NCBI GenBank assembly: GCA_008680965.1
Contig: NAKE01000001.1
Location: 2,108,001 to 2,172,000, forward strand
Source of the DNA: Collinsella aerofaciens
GTDB lineage: Bacteria; Actinomycetota; Coriobacteriia; Coriobacteriales; Coriobacteriaceae
Reading direction: 5' to 3'
DNA length: 64,000 nt
Both the position numbers and the translations under genes were made by a program. Each line of letters begins with the position of its first letter. Position 1 is the first letter of the stretch. Of this stretch, positions 24,477-31,619 are shown in pieces. Under the pieces are notes generated by a model. It saw only the letters and a program-made list of their open reading frames with translations. It ran no database searches and was not told where the DNA came from.

Positions 24477-25439
24477 ATGGCCGAACCCCACGATAGGAAG
24501 CCGATCCTCACGATCGAGCAGCAGATAGAGCACCTCAAGCAGAAGGGCGTAGCCTTCGAGCTGTGTTCCGAGGAAGAGGCCGAGGACTACCTGCGCGACA
24601 AGTGCAACTTCTTCAAGCTCGCATCCTATCGCAAACTCTTCTCGAAATACGAGGGAGGCCCGCGCGACGGCCGCTACGTAGACCTCGACTTCGGCCAGCT
24701 ACGCCTGCTCGCGGCGCTCGACCAGGAGCTACGCCACGCCCTGCTCGGCATGACGCTCGACATCGAGCACTTCCAGAAGGTGACACTGCTTCGCGAGATG
24801 GAGGACCGTGGAGAGGATGGCTACGCCATCGTGGCCGACTACATGGCATCGCTTACCACTGCAAACAGGGAGTACCGCCTGCGCGAGCTCAAGATGAGCG
24901 GCCGCAGCCCCTACAGCTCGAGCCTCTACGCGAAGTACTCCGGCGACATGCCTGCCTGGGCCTTCCTTGAGCTCACCTCGTTCGGCACCCTCATCGACTT
25001 CGTGCGCTTCTGCGCCAGGCGATGGGGCGACAGGCGCTTCGAGGCCTCCCACTACGACCTCAAGCGCGTGAAGTCCGTCCGCAACTGCGCCGCGCACGGC
25101 TCGTGCCTGATCAACTGCTTCGCCGAGAGGGGCGCCGCCCGGGGCTCGGCGTCCAGTGGCGTCTCCCGAAGGGTCGCCGCCGTGGGAATCCCCAAGGCGA
25201 CCAGGAGGAAGTGGATGGGGAATACGGCCATGCAGGAGGTCGCGACCGTGCTCGTGGCGCACTCCGGCTTGGTACCCGAGGGCTCCTCGCGCTCGCGCGC
25301 CGCATCCGAGCTCGCCGAGATGTTCGCCAGGGCCGACGGAGAAACCGAGGCGCTGCCCGACAAGGGGCCCGACGCCGCAGCTCGCTCCGCGCTCGAGTTC
25401 CTTCGCAGGTTGACAGAATCGCTCGGGTTGGTAGAATAG
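24477..25439 (+). CDS. Abi_2 family (AbiD/AbiF-like) abortive-infection protein
   Basis: 320 residues; CAGGAGAACGAGC precedes the ATG. The Abi_2 start TIEQQIEHLKQKG is followed by EDYLRDKCNFFKLASYRKLF, the middle has DIEHFQKVTLLREM...DGYAIVADYM, and the HEPN RNase motif R-X4-H is RNCAAH (202-207) in VRNCAAHGSCLIN. Such proteins are predicted RNA cutters giving phage resistance by growth arrest. The last 110 residues (alanine/arginine-rich, EALPDKGPDAAARSALEFL) extend the usual fold. Its stop overlaps a consensus promoter that drives two small RNA genes immediately downstream, the arrangement expected of an AbiF-RNA pair. Confidence 0.85.
   Translation: MAEPHDRKPILTIEQQIEHLKQKGVAFELCSEEEAEDYLRDKCNFFKLASYRKLFSKYEGGPRDGRYVDLDFGQLRLLAALDQELRHALLGMTLDIEHFQKVTLLREMEDRGEDGYAIVADYMASLTTANREYRLRELKMSGRSPYSSSLYAKYSGDMPAWAFLELTSFGTLIDFVRFCARRWGDRRFEASHYDLKRVKSVRNCAAHGSCLINCFAERGAARGSASSGVSRRVAAVGIPKATRRKWMGNTAMQEVATVLVAHSGLVPEGSSRSRAASELAEMFARADGETEALPDKGPDAAARSALEFLRRLTESLGLVE
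25410..25437 (+). promoter_or_regulatory. Consensus promoter inside the 3' end of the Abi gene
   Basis: -35 TTGACA (25410-25415), 16-nt spacer, -10 TAGAAT (25432-25437). It overlaps the last codons and stop of the Abi gene and fires into the first small RNA. Confidence 0.75.
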
Positions 25440-25443
25440 CCTG

Positions 25444-25507
25444 CAGATAGCAAAACCTTCACGGTTTTAGGGGCGGACTTGCGCAAGCGACTCTGCCCTA
25501 TTTTTAT
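25444..25507 (+). ncRNA. Structured small RNA 1 downstream of the Abi gene
   Basis: Hairpin AAAACC-ttcac-GGTTTT, then a GC stem GGGCGG/CTGCCC with an inner CTTG/CAAG hairpin, ending in CTATTTTTAT. The second stem and T-run are a terminator, so the transcript would be about 60 nt. It has no reading frame with a ribosome binding site. A twin lies 75 bp downstream with the same architecture. It resembles what is known of non-coding RNAs beside AbiF genes; the family match is from memory. Confidence 0.65.
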
Positions 25508-25544
25508 ATTCACTCACTATAGGAGACGGGTGATACCTGGGTCA

Positions 25545-25572
25545 ATGACAGAACTGAGAAGCCCGGAATAAT
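25545..25572 (+). promoter_or_regulatory. Promoter of the second small RNA
   Basis: -35 ATGACA (25545-25550), 16-nt spacer, -10 AATAAT (25567-25572); five of six consensus bases in each box and the same spacing as the first promoter. Confidence 0.6.
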
Positions 25573-25578
25573 GGAGCC

Positions 25579-25637
25579 AGTTAGAAACCCTCGGGTTTGC
25601 GGGGCGGGATCGTGAGAGCGATTCTGCCCTATTTTTT
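25579..25637 (+). ncRNA. Structured small RNA 2 downstream of the Abi gene
   Basis: Same plan as RNA 1: AAACC/GGTTT hairpin, then GGGCGG/CTGCCC with an inner GATCG-tgaga-GCGAT stem, ending CTATTTTTT. The loop sequences and inner stem differ while the outer stems and the CTGCCCTATTTTT end are kept, the pattern expected of conserved RNA structure. Distance from -10 box to the first stem is 12 nt (14 nt in RNA 1). Confidence 0.65.
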
Positions 25638-25810
25638 CCTCCGTCTGCCCCAAACCAAGTAGTTCGAAGATAGCCTGTAGGTGTCCTCCTGGGCGCCTTT
25701 TATTTTCAGGGAATCGGCCGCTTCATGAACGAGCGACCGGCTTGACCTAGATCGAACCGCCTTCATCTCCGCCTAGGCGCCGGCGATCAACATCGTAAAT
25801 CCGCGCGTGC
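25638..25810. other. Gap between the small RNAs and yjdF
   Basis: No gene, and no clear signal beyond short GC-rich complementary words (TGGGCGCC, CTAGGCGCC). Confidence 0.4.
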
Positions 25811-25943
25811 TACAATGCGGGCACCAGAGATGAAAACACAGTCCCCGTCGGGTAGTCGTGGGCGTGCGGGAGTCCGCATCAGTAACCTGCCTCCTTGGTT
25901 GTCCCTTCTCTGCATGGTCATCTACATAAAGGAGGAACCAACC
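25811..25943 (+). promoter_or_regulatory. Probable yjdF riboswitch leader
   Basis: -10 box TACAAT (25811-25816), then about 120 nt of GC-rich leader with several possible short stems (CGTGCGGGAGTCCGCATC region) before a strong ribosome binding site AAAGGAGG. yjdF genes in Gram-positive bacteria are commonly preceded by the yjdF riboswitch, which senses azaaromatic compounds. The consensus itself was not checked; the call rests on context. Confidence 0.5.
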
Positions 25944-26411
25944 ATGCAGATCAGCGTGTCATCCACCCTGACCGTATATCATGACGGCCAATTCTGGGTC
26001 GGGCTGGCGGAGCATGTCGAGGACGGCAGATACGGCGTCGTCCGCATCGTCTTCGGTGCAGAACCGTCCAATGAGGAAATCCTGCAATTCGTTACAAGCA
26101 AATGGGCGAAGCTCTCGTTCTTCGGTGACGAGGCCACGGAAACAAGCAAGCCCGCGAAGAATCCCAAGCGACGCGCTCGCGAGGCAGCGAAAGCCCTTAA
26201 GCGGCCCGCGGTGAGCACCAAGGCACAACAGGCGCTCGCAGCACAGCGGGAAGCGATGAAGCGGGAGTCGGCTCAAGCAAGAAGCCAGCGTCGCGCGGAT
26301 GAGGCGGAGGCGCGCTTCGAGCCACTGCACTTCACAGCTTGTTTCTCAAGTATTTGGGACGCACACGCGGCGTTCAAAAATGCGGAGCGACTCCACATGG
26401 CTCGAGACTGA
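25944..26411 (+). CDS. yjdF: YjdF family RNA-binding-like protein (DUF2992)
   Basis: 155 residues. ATG 25944 follows AAAGGAGGAACCAACC. VYHDGQFWVGLAEHVEDGRY and FGAEPSNEEILQFV are the YjdF signature, and a basic helical middle follows (PKNPKRRAREAAKALKRP, VSTKAQQAL). After EAEARFE the family normally ends with a short lysine/arginine tail; here it is replaced by about 30 unrelated residues (PLHFTACFSSIWDAHAAFKN), so the 3' end was probably altered by a frameshift or rearrangement. Role: cytoplasmic, linked to response to azaaromatic toxins; mechanism unknown. Confidence 0.8.
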   Translation: MQISVSSTLTVYHDGQFWVGLAEHVEDGRYGVVRIVFGAEPSNEEILQFVTSKWAKLSFFGDEATETSKPAKNPKRRAREAAKALKRPAVSTKAQQALAAQREAMKRESAQARSQRRADEAEARFEPLHFTACFSSIWDAHAAFKNAERLHMARD

Positions 26412-26422
26412 GCCGAGGTGCC

Positions 26423-26872
26423 CTACTTCTCGCCCTCCAGCAGCCCCACGACACGGTCGATGTCGACGGCGAAGCGGGGCCTTCCCTCGCGCTCGCAGCG
26501 GTCGAGGTACGCCTGGCACTCGGAGACAATGCGCTTGGTGTTGCCGCCGATGATGCGCTGGAGCGTCTCGTAGTAGGCCGAGCCCTCGGTCCTGAAGCGG
26601 CGCTGGTAGGACTTGGTTATGGGGAACATCTTGATGTAGTGGATGCCGTGGCGACAGCCGGGGCTCGTCGTGGGGCGGGGTGGCAACGCAAAGTACTGGT
26701 CTTTGGGCACGTTGGGGGCGATGTTGGAATGCAGCGGCACGGCGAAGTCCCTGCGCTTCCCGCGGAAACGCAGCCTCACCACCACGATGCAGGGGAGATT
26801 GTGCTTAAGCATGAGCTCGCGGTCGCCCTCGACGAGGTCGAAGAAGTCCTGGGAGATGGATACGATCTTCAT
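26423..26872 (-). CDS. Possible type III toxin (TenpN/ToxN-like endoribonuclease)
   Basis: 149 residues from MKIVSISQDFFDLV. An upstream start in the same frame exists but adds an atypical leader. Features that recall TenpN-type toxins are the start MKIV..I...FF, the buried strand LPCIVVVRLRFRG, the phrase FAVPLHSNI, and GIHYIKMFPI about 30 residues later. It lies convergent to yjdF, among defence genes. No tandem RNA repeat of the kind that forms the antitoxin was found in the 300 bp upstream, so the call is tentative. Confidence 0.4.
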   Translation of the reverse strand: MKIVSISQDFFDLVEGDRELMLKHNLPCIVVVRLRFRGKRRDFAVPLHSNIAPNVPKDQYFALPPRPTTSPGCRHGIHYIKMFPITKSYQRRFRTEGSAYYETLQRIIGGNTKRIVSECQAYLDRCEREGRPRFAVDIDRVVGLLEGEK

Positions 26873-27136
26873 CGGTTGCGCCCCCTCATACGAAGCGGGG
26901 CCCGCATCGCTGCAGGCCCCTACAGGTGGGCAATATTCTACGCCTTGCGGCACCCCGTCGCCCACGGAGGTTAAACGTACACGTAAGCCGTACTCTGAAA
27001 GCCGCGGCTTCCAGCAAGTAGTTTATGCCACGAAAGGTCGCTTTCAACGCGCATAGCTCGCAAAATAACACTCGCTGGGCCGTCACCCCTGGCCGTTACC
27101 CTCCAATCTTCATTGGAGTCAGCAGGTCAATTCATA
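26873..27136. other. Upstream region of the possible toxin gene
   Basis: No gene and no tandem repeat. It is moderately GC-rich up to 27060 and AT-richer afterwards. Confidence 0.4.
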
Positions 27137-27186
27137 TAGTTATGGGGGGTATCCTAAAGGAAATCAAATTTATACCCCCATAACTA
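27137..27186. repeat. 15-bp inverted repeat beside the left att-like site
   Basis: TAGTTATGGGGG (from 27137) pairs with CCCCCATAACTA (ending 27186), continuing to about 15 bp, with an AT-rich loop. It lies 8 bp from the guaA-end repeat at 27194 and may be part of a recombination or terminator structure. Confidence 0.55.
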
Positions 27187-27193
27187 AGGATTT

Positions 27194-27210
27194 TTCTATT
27201 CCCACTCAAT
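27194..27210. repeat. att-like copy of the guaA 3' end
   Basis: TTCTATTCCCACTCAAT is identical to 29754-29770, which encodes the last codons and stop of guaA. The two are direct repeats 2560 bp apart, enclosing three methyltransferase genes. The guaA 3' end is a known integration site for genomic islands. Confidence 0.7.
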
Positions 27211-27434
27211 GACTAGGGCCCTGGTGTAATTGGCTGGACCACCGTTCCGGGAACCGGTATCGACCTACCTGTCCGCCGAGCTCTTTCTTCAGCTCCAGCC
27301 TAGTATCTGATTCGCGCCGTTATAAGCGAAAACCGAAGAGATGCGTCTTAGCCAAGAAAAGAAGGTTAGCCTCATCTTACTGCATGATTCGTGTGTTATA
27401 GTTAGACTGCTCTAACTGTTTGGGGGCGACAGCC

Positions 27435-28064
27435 ATGCACGAACGCGAGGGTTTCTGGGACAAGAACGCCGGTCGGTATGACCGTTTCATGCGAAACGAC
27501 CGGGCGGCGTATGAGAAGATGTATGGGCTGATCCGGCCGGTGGTGAAAGCAAAGACCGTGCTGGAGGTTGCCACCGGCACGGGGCTTATCGCAAAGAGCG
27601 TCGTGGATGCGGCGGCGCGCATCGAGGCTACGGACGCCTCTGCAAAGATGATCCTTGAAGCAAAGCGGGACAATCAATCCGCAAAGCTGCACTTTTCCGT
27701 GCAAGATATGTTCCGCCTGCCCTATGCACGGAAGTCCTTCGAAGTGGTGATCGTGTCCAACGCGCTTCACATAGTGCCGCATCCGGAAAAGGCCCTGCAA
27801 GAAATCAGGCGGGTGCTGAAGGACGACGGCGTGCTCATCGCGCCAACCTTCACCCACGCGGGGAACTCGGTTTCCGGCAAGGCAAAAGCCTTTTTCATGA
27901 GTATGGCGGGATTCCCCCTCCACAGCAGGTGGACAAGCGAGGAATACCTACGTTTCCTGCGTCAAAACGGCTGGGCGGTGCAGAAAAGCGCGGTGCTGAA
28001 GGCCTCGTTCCCGTTGACCTATGCGGAATGCACGAAATCGGAGGGGCCAGATGTCGTTCTTTGA
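27435..28064 (+). CDS. Class I SAM-dependent methyltransferase (UbiE/small-molecule type)
   Basis: 209 residues from ATG 27435 (GGGGGCG 6 nt upstream; a TTG five codons earlier is less likely). VLEVATGTGLIAK is the SAM-binding motif I, ATDASAKMI is motif post-I, and NALHIVPHPEKAL lies near motif II. The promoter region holds GTTAGA-ctgc-TCTAAC, a possible operator. First of two overlapping methyltransferase genes, with codons closer to Bacillota than to the core genes here. The substrate is not evident; resistance or small-molecule modification is a guess. Confidence 0.8.
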   Translation: MHEREGFWDKNAGRYDRFMRNDRAAYEKMYGLIRPVVKAKTVLEVATGTGLIAKSVVDAAARIEATDASAKMILEAKRDNQSAKLHFSVQDMFRLPYARKSFEVVIVSNALHIVPHPEKALQEIRRVLKDDGVLIAPTFTHAGNSVSGKAKAFFMSMAGFPLHSRWTSEEYLRFLRQNGWAVQKSAVLKASFPLTYAECTKSEGPDVVL

Positions 28065-28656
28065 AAACACCCGCAAGCCCGTGGGCCTCGGCGGAAAACT
28101 TATGGTTGCCATGATGAACCTGGGCCACAGCCCTGTGGCGCGGTGGGGACTTCGATTTCTACGACTTGCGCCAAATGCCAAGGTGCTGGATTGCGGCTGC
28201 GGCGGCGGGGCGAACATAAAACGGCTGCTGAAAAAATGCCCGCATGGCGTCGTCAAGGGCGTCGACTATTCGCCCGTCAGCGTGGAGAAGACTAGAAAGC
28301 TCAACCGAATTGCAATTCAGGAGGGGCGTTGCGCCGTTCTGCAAGGCAGTGTGGCGGATATGGTGTTTGAGGATAGCTACTTCGATGCCGCCACGGCCTT
28401 TGAGACCGTCTATTTTTGGCCTGATTTGCCCCGATGCTTCCGTGAGGTCTGGCGGACGCTGAAGCCAGGCGGGACAATTCTCATCTGCAACGAGAGCAAT
28501 GGCGATACGGACAAGGACGAGAGGTGGACGCAGATCATCGGCGGCATGACCATCTACAAGGACATTGAATTAAAGGCATGTTTGGAGCAGGCGGGTTTTC
28601 ACGAGGTGCAGATACGCAAAAAGAAAAAGTGGCTCTGCGTCACGGCGCGGAAGTAA
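28051..28656 (+). CDS. Class I SAM-dependent methyltransferase
   Basis: 201 residues. ATG 28051 follows GGAGGGGCCAG and overlaps the previous gene by 14 bp, so the two are coupled. Motif I is VLDCGCGGGANIKRLL, followed by KGVDYSPVSVEKTRK and VWRTLKPGGTILICNE. The C-terminus (IRKKKKWLCVTARK) is like that of small-molecule methyltransferases common in gut Clostridia. Part of the guaA-bracketed segment and probably acquired with its neighbours. Confidence 0.85.
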   Translation: MSFFENTRKPVGLGGKLMVAMMNLGHSPVARWGLRFLRLAPNAKVLDCGCGGGANIKRLLKKCPHGVVKGVDYSPVSVEKTRKLNRIAIQEGRCAVLQGSVADMVFEDSYFDAATAFETVYFWPDLPRCFREVWRTLKPGGTILICNESNGDTDKDERWTQIIGGMTIYKDIELKACLEQAGFHEVQIRKKKKWLCVTARK

Positions 28657-28770
28657 GGGCATCAAGCACGAGCATTTTTGCATCCATCCTGCACATGAGT
28701 TAGGCATGCCGGTCATAGCGGCTGTGCTGGCGGCAATTATGACAGTTTTTATTCACTGAGGAAGAAACCT

Positions 28771-29601
28771 ATGAAATGTAAAATTGAGAAAAACACCGTG
28801 CAGGAGACGCTGATCCTTCCGCTGTATTCCCGGAAGCTGTGTACGGAGCTGTACCCGAACCTTTACAGGGATGAAACAGCGGTTCGTCTGCTCGGCCAGA
28901 TCGACTACGACTTTTCAGAGGCAGAGAAAAACTCCCGCAGCCTGATGCAGCGCTTTGGTGCGCTGGAGGTGGCCATGCGGCAGGGTGATCTTGCTTTCGA
29001 GGTGCGGGATTACCTGAAAGACCACCCCAATGCGGCGGTGGTCAATCTGGGCTGCGGGCTGGACAACACCGGCAGAACCTGCGACAACGGTAGATGCAAG
29101 ATCTACAATCTGGACTTCCCGGATGTGATTGCCTTGCGGCAGCAGCTGCTGCCCGCCGGGGATCGAGAACAAAATATCCCCTGCGACCTGAAAGACACCG
29201 CATGGTTTGGCAAAATCGATGCCTCCGGCGGGGCGGTGTTCTTTGCCTCCGGAGTGTTCTATTACTTTCTGACCCAGCAGGTCCGGGAACTGGTGCGGGG
29301 GATGGCGGACGCTTTCCCCGGCGGTGTGCTGGTCTTTGATGCTGCCAATCGGACGGCAGTAAAGATGATCGCAAAAACATGGCTTAAGACTGCAAAAATC
29401 AAGGATGTGGGGGCATATTTTGCGGTTTCGGATGCCGCCAAGGAAATCGGCACGTGGAACAGCCGTCTGCAGGTCACAAGTCGCGGCTATATGCTGGGTT
29501 ACAACGATTTGAGAGACCCTTCTGTCAGCGGCTTTTTCCGGTTTCTCGCAAGGGTCGGTGACAACGGGATGAAAATGCAAATCGTGAAAATTAGATTTTA
29601 A
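28771..29601 (+). CDS. Leucine carboxyl methyltransferase (LCM/TcmP-like) family protein
   Basis: 276 residues; GAGGAAGAAACCT precedes the ATG. VQETLILPLYSRKLCTELYP and YDFSEAEKNSRS are the start of TcmP-like O-methyltransferases, VVNLGCGLDNTG is the SAM site, and NLDFPDVIALRQQLLP follows. It probably methylates a carboxyl or hydroxyl of a small metabolite; the target is unknown. Low-GC-biased codons. Lies after a 114-bp gap from the pair upstream. Confidence 0.82.
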   Translation: MKCKIEKNTVQETLILPLYSRKLCTELYPNLYRDETAVRLLGQIDYDFSEAEKNSRSLMQRFGALEVAMRQGDLAFEVRDYLKDHPNAAVVNLGCGLDNTGRTCDNGRCKIYNLDFPDVIALRQQLLPAGDREQNIPCDLKDTAWFGKIDASGGAVFFASGVFYYFLTQQVRELVRGMADAFPGGVLVFDAANRTAVKMIAKTWLKTAKIKDVGAYFAVSDAAKEIGTWNSRLQVTSRGYMLGYNDLRDPSVSGFFRFLARVGDNGMKMQIVKIRF

Positions 29602-29610
29602 AAGGCAAAA

Positions 29611-29727
29611 ATGAAGCCCATTCACTTTGACGTTGAAGAAGACGGCTTTTACGGCACATATTGGGCGTGCAAGGACACGCATACAGCAGCGGGCACGGAT
29701 TCGATTGAAACCGTGCCCGCTATCTAA
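29611..29727 (+). CDS. Possible 38-residue small protein or decayed gene end
   Basis: ATG after AAAGGCAAAA, reading MKPIHFDVEEDGFYGTYWAC and ending ETVPAI. No recognised family. Its last third overlaps a perfect hairpin (29688-29721), so it may be only the run-out of the operon. Confidence 0.3.
   Translation: MKPIHFDVEEDGFYGTYWACKDTHTAAGTDSIETVPAI
29688..29721 (+). terminator. Hairpin at the end of the methyltransferase segment
   Basis: AGCGGGCACGG and its perfect 11-bp complement with a 12-nt loop, followed by an AT-rich stretch without a clean T-run. Probably ends transcription of the methyltransferases before they meet guaA. Confidence 0.5.
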
Positions 29728-29753
29728 TACTATATTATTTTATCGAACGCCTG

Positions 29754-29770
29754 TTCTATTCCCACTCAAT
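29754..29770. repeat. att-like site at the guaA 3' end
   Basis: TTCTATTCCCACTCAAT, the native end of guaA including its stop codon; its twin is at 27194-27210. Insertion here leaves guaA intact. Confidence 0.7.
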
Positions 29771-31354
29771 CGTCGCGGGCGGCTTGGACGTAATGTCGTA
29801 GCAGACGCGGTTGGCGCCAGGGACCTCGGCAACGATGCGGCCGGAGATGCGGGCCAGGACGTCGTAGGGCAGCTTGGCCCAGTCGGCGGTCATGGCGTCG
29901 CTGGACTCCACGGCGCGCAAGATGATCGGGCGCTGGTAGGTGCGCTCGTCGCCCATAACGCCGACGGACTTGATGTCGGGCAGGACCGCGAAATACTGCC
30001 AGCAGCTGTGCTCGGAGTTGCGCTCGCCGGTCTGCTCAAACAGACGCTGGTTATAGGCGTCGAGCTCCTCGCGCACGATGGCATCGGCGTTCTTGAGGAT
30101 CTCGAGCTTCTCCTTGTCGACCGCACCGATAATGCGGATGGCCAGACCCGGGCCCGGGAAGGGCTGACGGAACACGATGTGACCCGGCAAGCCGAGCGCC
30201 AGACCAAGCGAGCGGACCTCGTCCTTAAAGAAGTGGTCGAGCGGCTCAATAAGGTCGAAGTGCACGCCCTCGGGGAACGGGATCAGGTTGTGATGGCTCT
30301 TGATGGTGGCCGTCTTGCCGCCCGTCTTGCGCGCGCCGGACTCGATGATGTCGGGGTAGATGGTGCCCTGAGCCAGGTACTTGACCGGCTTACCATCGGT
30401 CTCGAGCTGCTGCGCCACGGCGAAGAACTCTTTCCAGAACTGCGTACCGATGATGCGGCGCTTCTCCTCGGGCTCGGTCACACCGGCCAGAAGCTCGGCA
30501 TAGCGGTCCTCGGCGTGGACGTGGATAAAGTCGACATCGAACTGCTTGGTGAAGACCTCCTCCACCTGCTCGGGCTCGCCCTTGCGCAGCAGGCCGTGGT
30601 TGATGAACACGCAGGTCATCTGCTTGCCCACGGCGCGGGCGCCCAGCGCAGCCACGACGGAGGAGTCGACGCCGCCGGACAGGGCCAGAATCACACGGTC
30701 GTCGCCGACCTTCTCGCGGAACTCGGCCGTCATGGTCTCGACCAGGTTGTCCATGCTCCAGTTGGGCTCCAAGCCGCAAATCTCAAACAGGAAGTTGCTC
30801 AGAAGCTGCTGACCGTACTCGGAGTGCTTGACCTCGGGGTGGAACTGCGTGGTAAAGATCTTGCGCTCGACGCACTCCATGGCGGCAACCGGGCACACGT
30901 CGGTGCTGGCGGTAACGGTAAAGCCCTTGGGCACCTCGGACACGGCGTCGCGGTGGCTCATCCACACGGTCTGCTCCATGGGCGTGGAGTTAAAGAGCTT
31001 GGCGCCGGCCGTGCGCGTGATGGTGGCGCGGCCGTACTCGCCCACCTCGGAGTGGCCGACCTTGCCACCGAGCGTCACGGCCGTAATCTGATGGCCGTAG
31101 CAAAAGCCCAGGACGGGAAGGCCCAGGTCAAAGATGGCAGGGTCGATGGACGGAGCGTCCTCGGCATACACAGAAGCCGGGCCGCCGGAAAGGATGAGCG
31201 CGGAGGCGTTCATCTCGCGAATCTCGTCGGCCGAGATGTCGCAGGGGACAATCTCGGAATACACGTTGAGGTCGCGGACGCGACGGGCAATGAGCTGACC
31301 GTACTGCGCACCAAAGTCGAGTACGAGGACCTTTGCGGAAGCCTTTTGATCCAT
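29756..31354 (-). CDS. guaA: GMP synthase (glutamine-hydrolysing)
   Basis: 532 residues. ATG 31354 has GAGGGGGAAACC in front. Class I glutamine amidotransferase domain first: VLDFGAQYGQLIARRVRD, catalytic Cys in GFCYGHQ, His in QFHPEV. Then the ATP pyrophosphatase domain with PP-loop SGGVDSS, and the C-terminal dimer domain ending PPATIEWE. It converts XMP, ATP and glutamine to GMP. The 3' end is used as an integration site (see 27194). Transcribed divergently from the asparaginase gene. Confidence 0.97.
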   Translation of the reverse strand: MDQKASAKVLVLDFGAQYGQLIARRVRDLNVYSEIVPCDISADEIREMNASALILSGGPASVYAEDAPSIDPAIFDLGLPVLGFCYGHQITAVTLGGKVGHSEVGEYGRATITRTAGAKLFNSTPMEQTVWMSHRDAVSEVPKGFTVTASTDVCPVAAMECVERKIFTTQFHPEVKHSEYGQQLLSNFLFEICGLEPNWSMDNLVETMTAEFREKVGDDRVILALSGGVDSSVVAALGARAVGKQMTCVFINHGLLRKGEPEQVEEVFTKQFDVDFIHVHAEDRYAELLAGVTEPEEKRRIIGTQFWKEFFAVAQQLETDGKPVKYLAQGTIYPDIIESGARKTGGKTATIKSHHNLIPFPEGVHFDLIEPLDHFFKDEVRSLGLALGLPGHIVFRQPFPGPGLAIRIIGAVDKEKLEILKNADAIVREELDAYNQRLFEQTGERNSEHSCWQYFAVLPDIKSVGVMGDERTYQRPIILRAVESSDAMTADWAKLPYDVLARISGRIVAEVPGANRVCYDITSKPPATIEWE

Positions 31355-31619
31355 GGTTTCCCCCTCTTGTTGGCGGGGAGCCGGTGCCCACCCGCGTGAA
31401 TGAACGAAAATAGCTTTCATAGTGTACACGTTATATGGGGTCTCTCATCCCTCGCAGCCATCAGCGCACGGCAAACGCACGACCTGCACCCTTTTTGGTG
31501 GCGATGAAATGTTACTAAACGTCACAGATGATGTAATACGTTTGAACATTCGACGCCCTGTGCCACAATACTGCCGAACGACTCCGCCCTTACGGCGGCA
31601 AAACGATAGGAATACCAGC

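Noticed and set aside
31355..31440. Purine riboswitch upstream of guaA
   Set aside because: Only about 80 nt of leader, and I could not find the conserved three-way junction bases.
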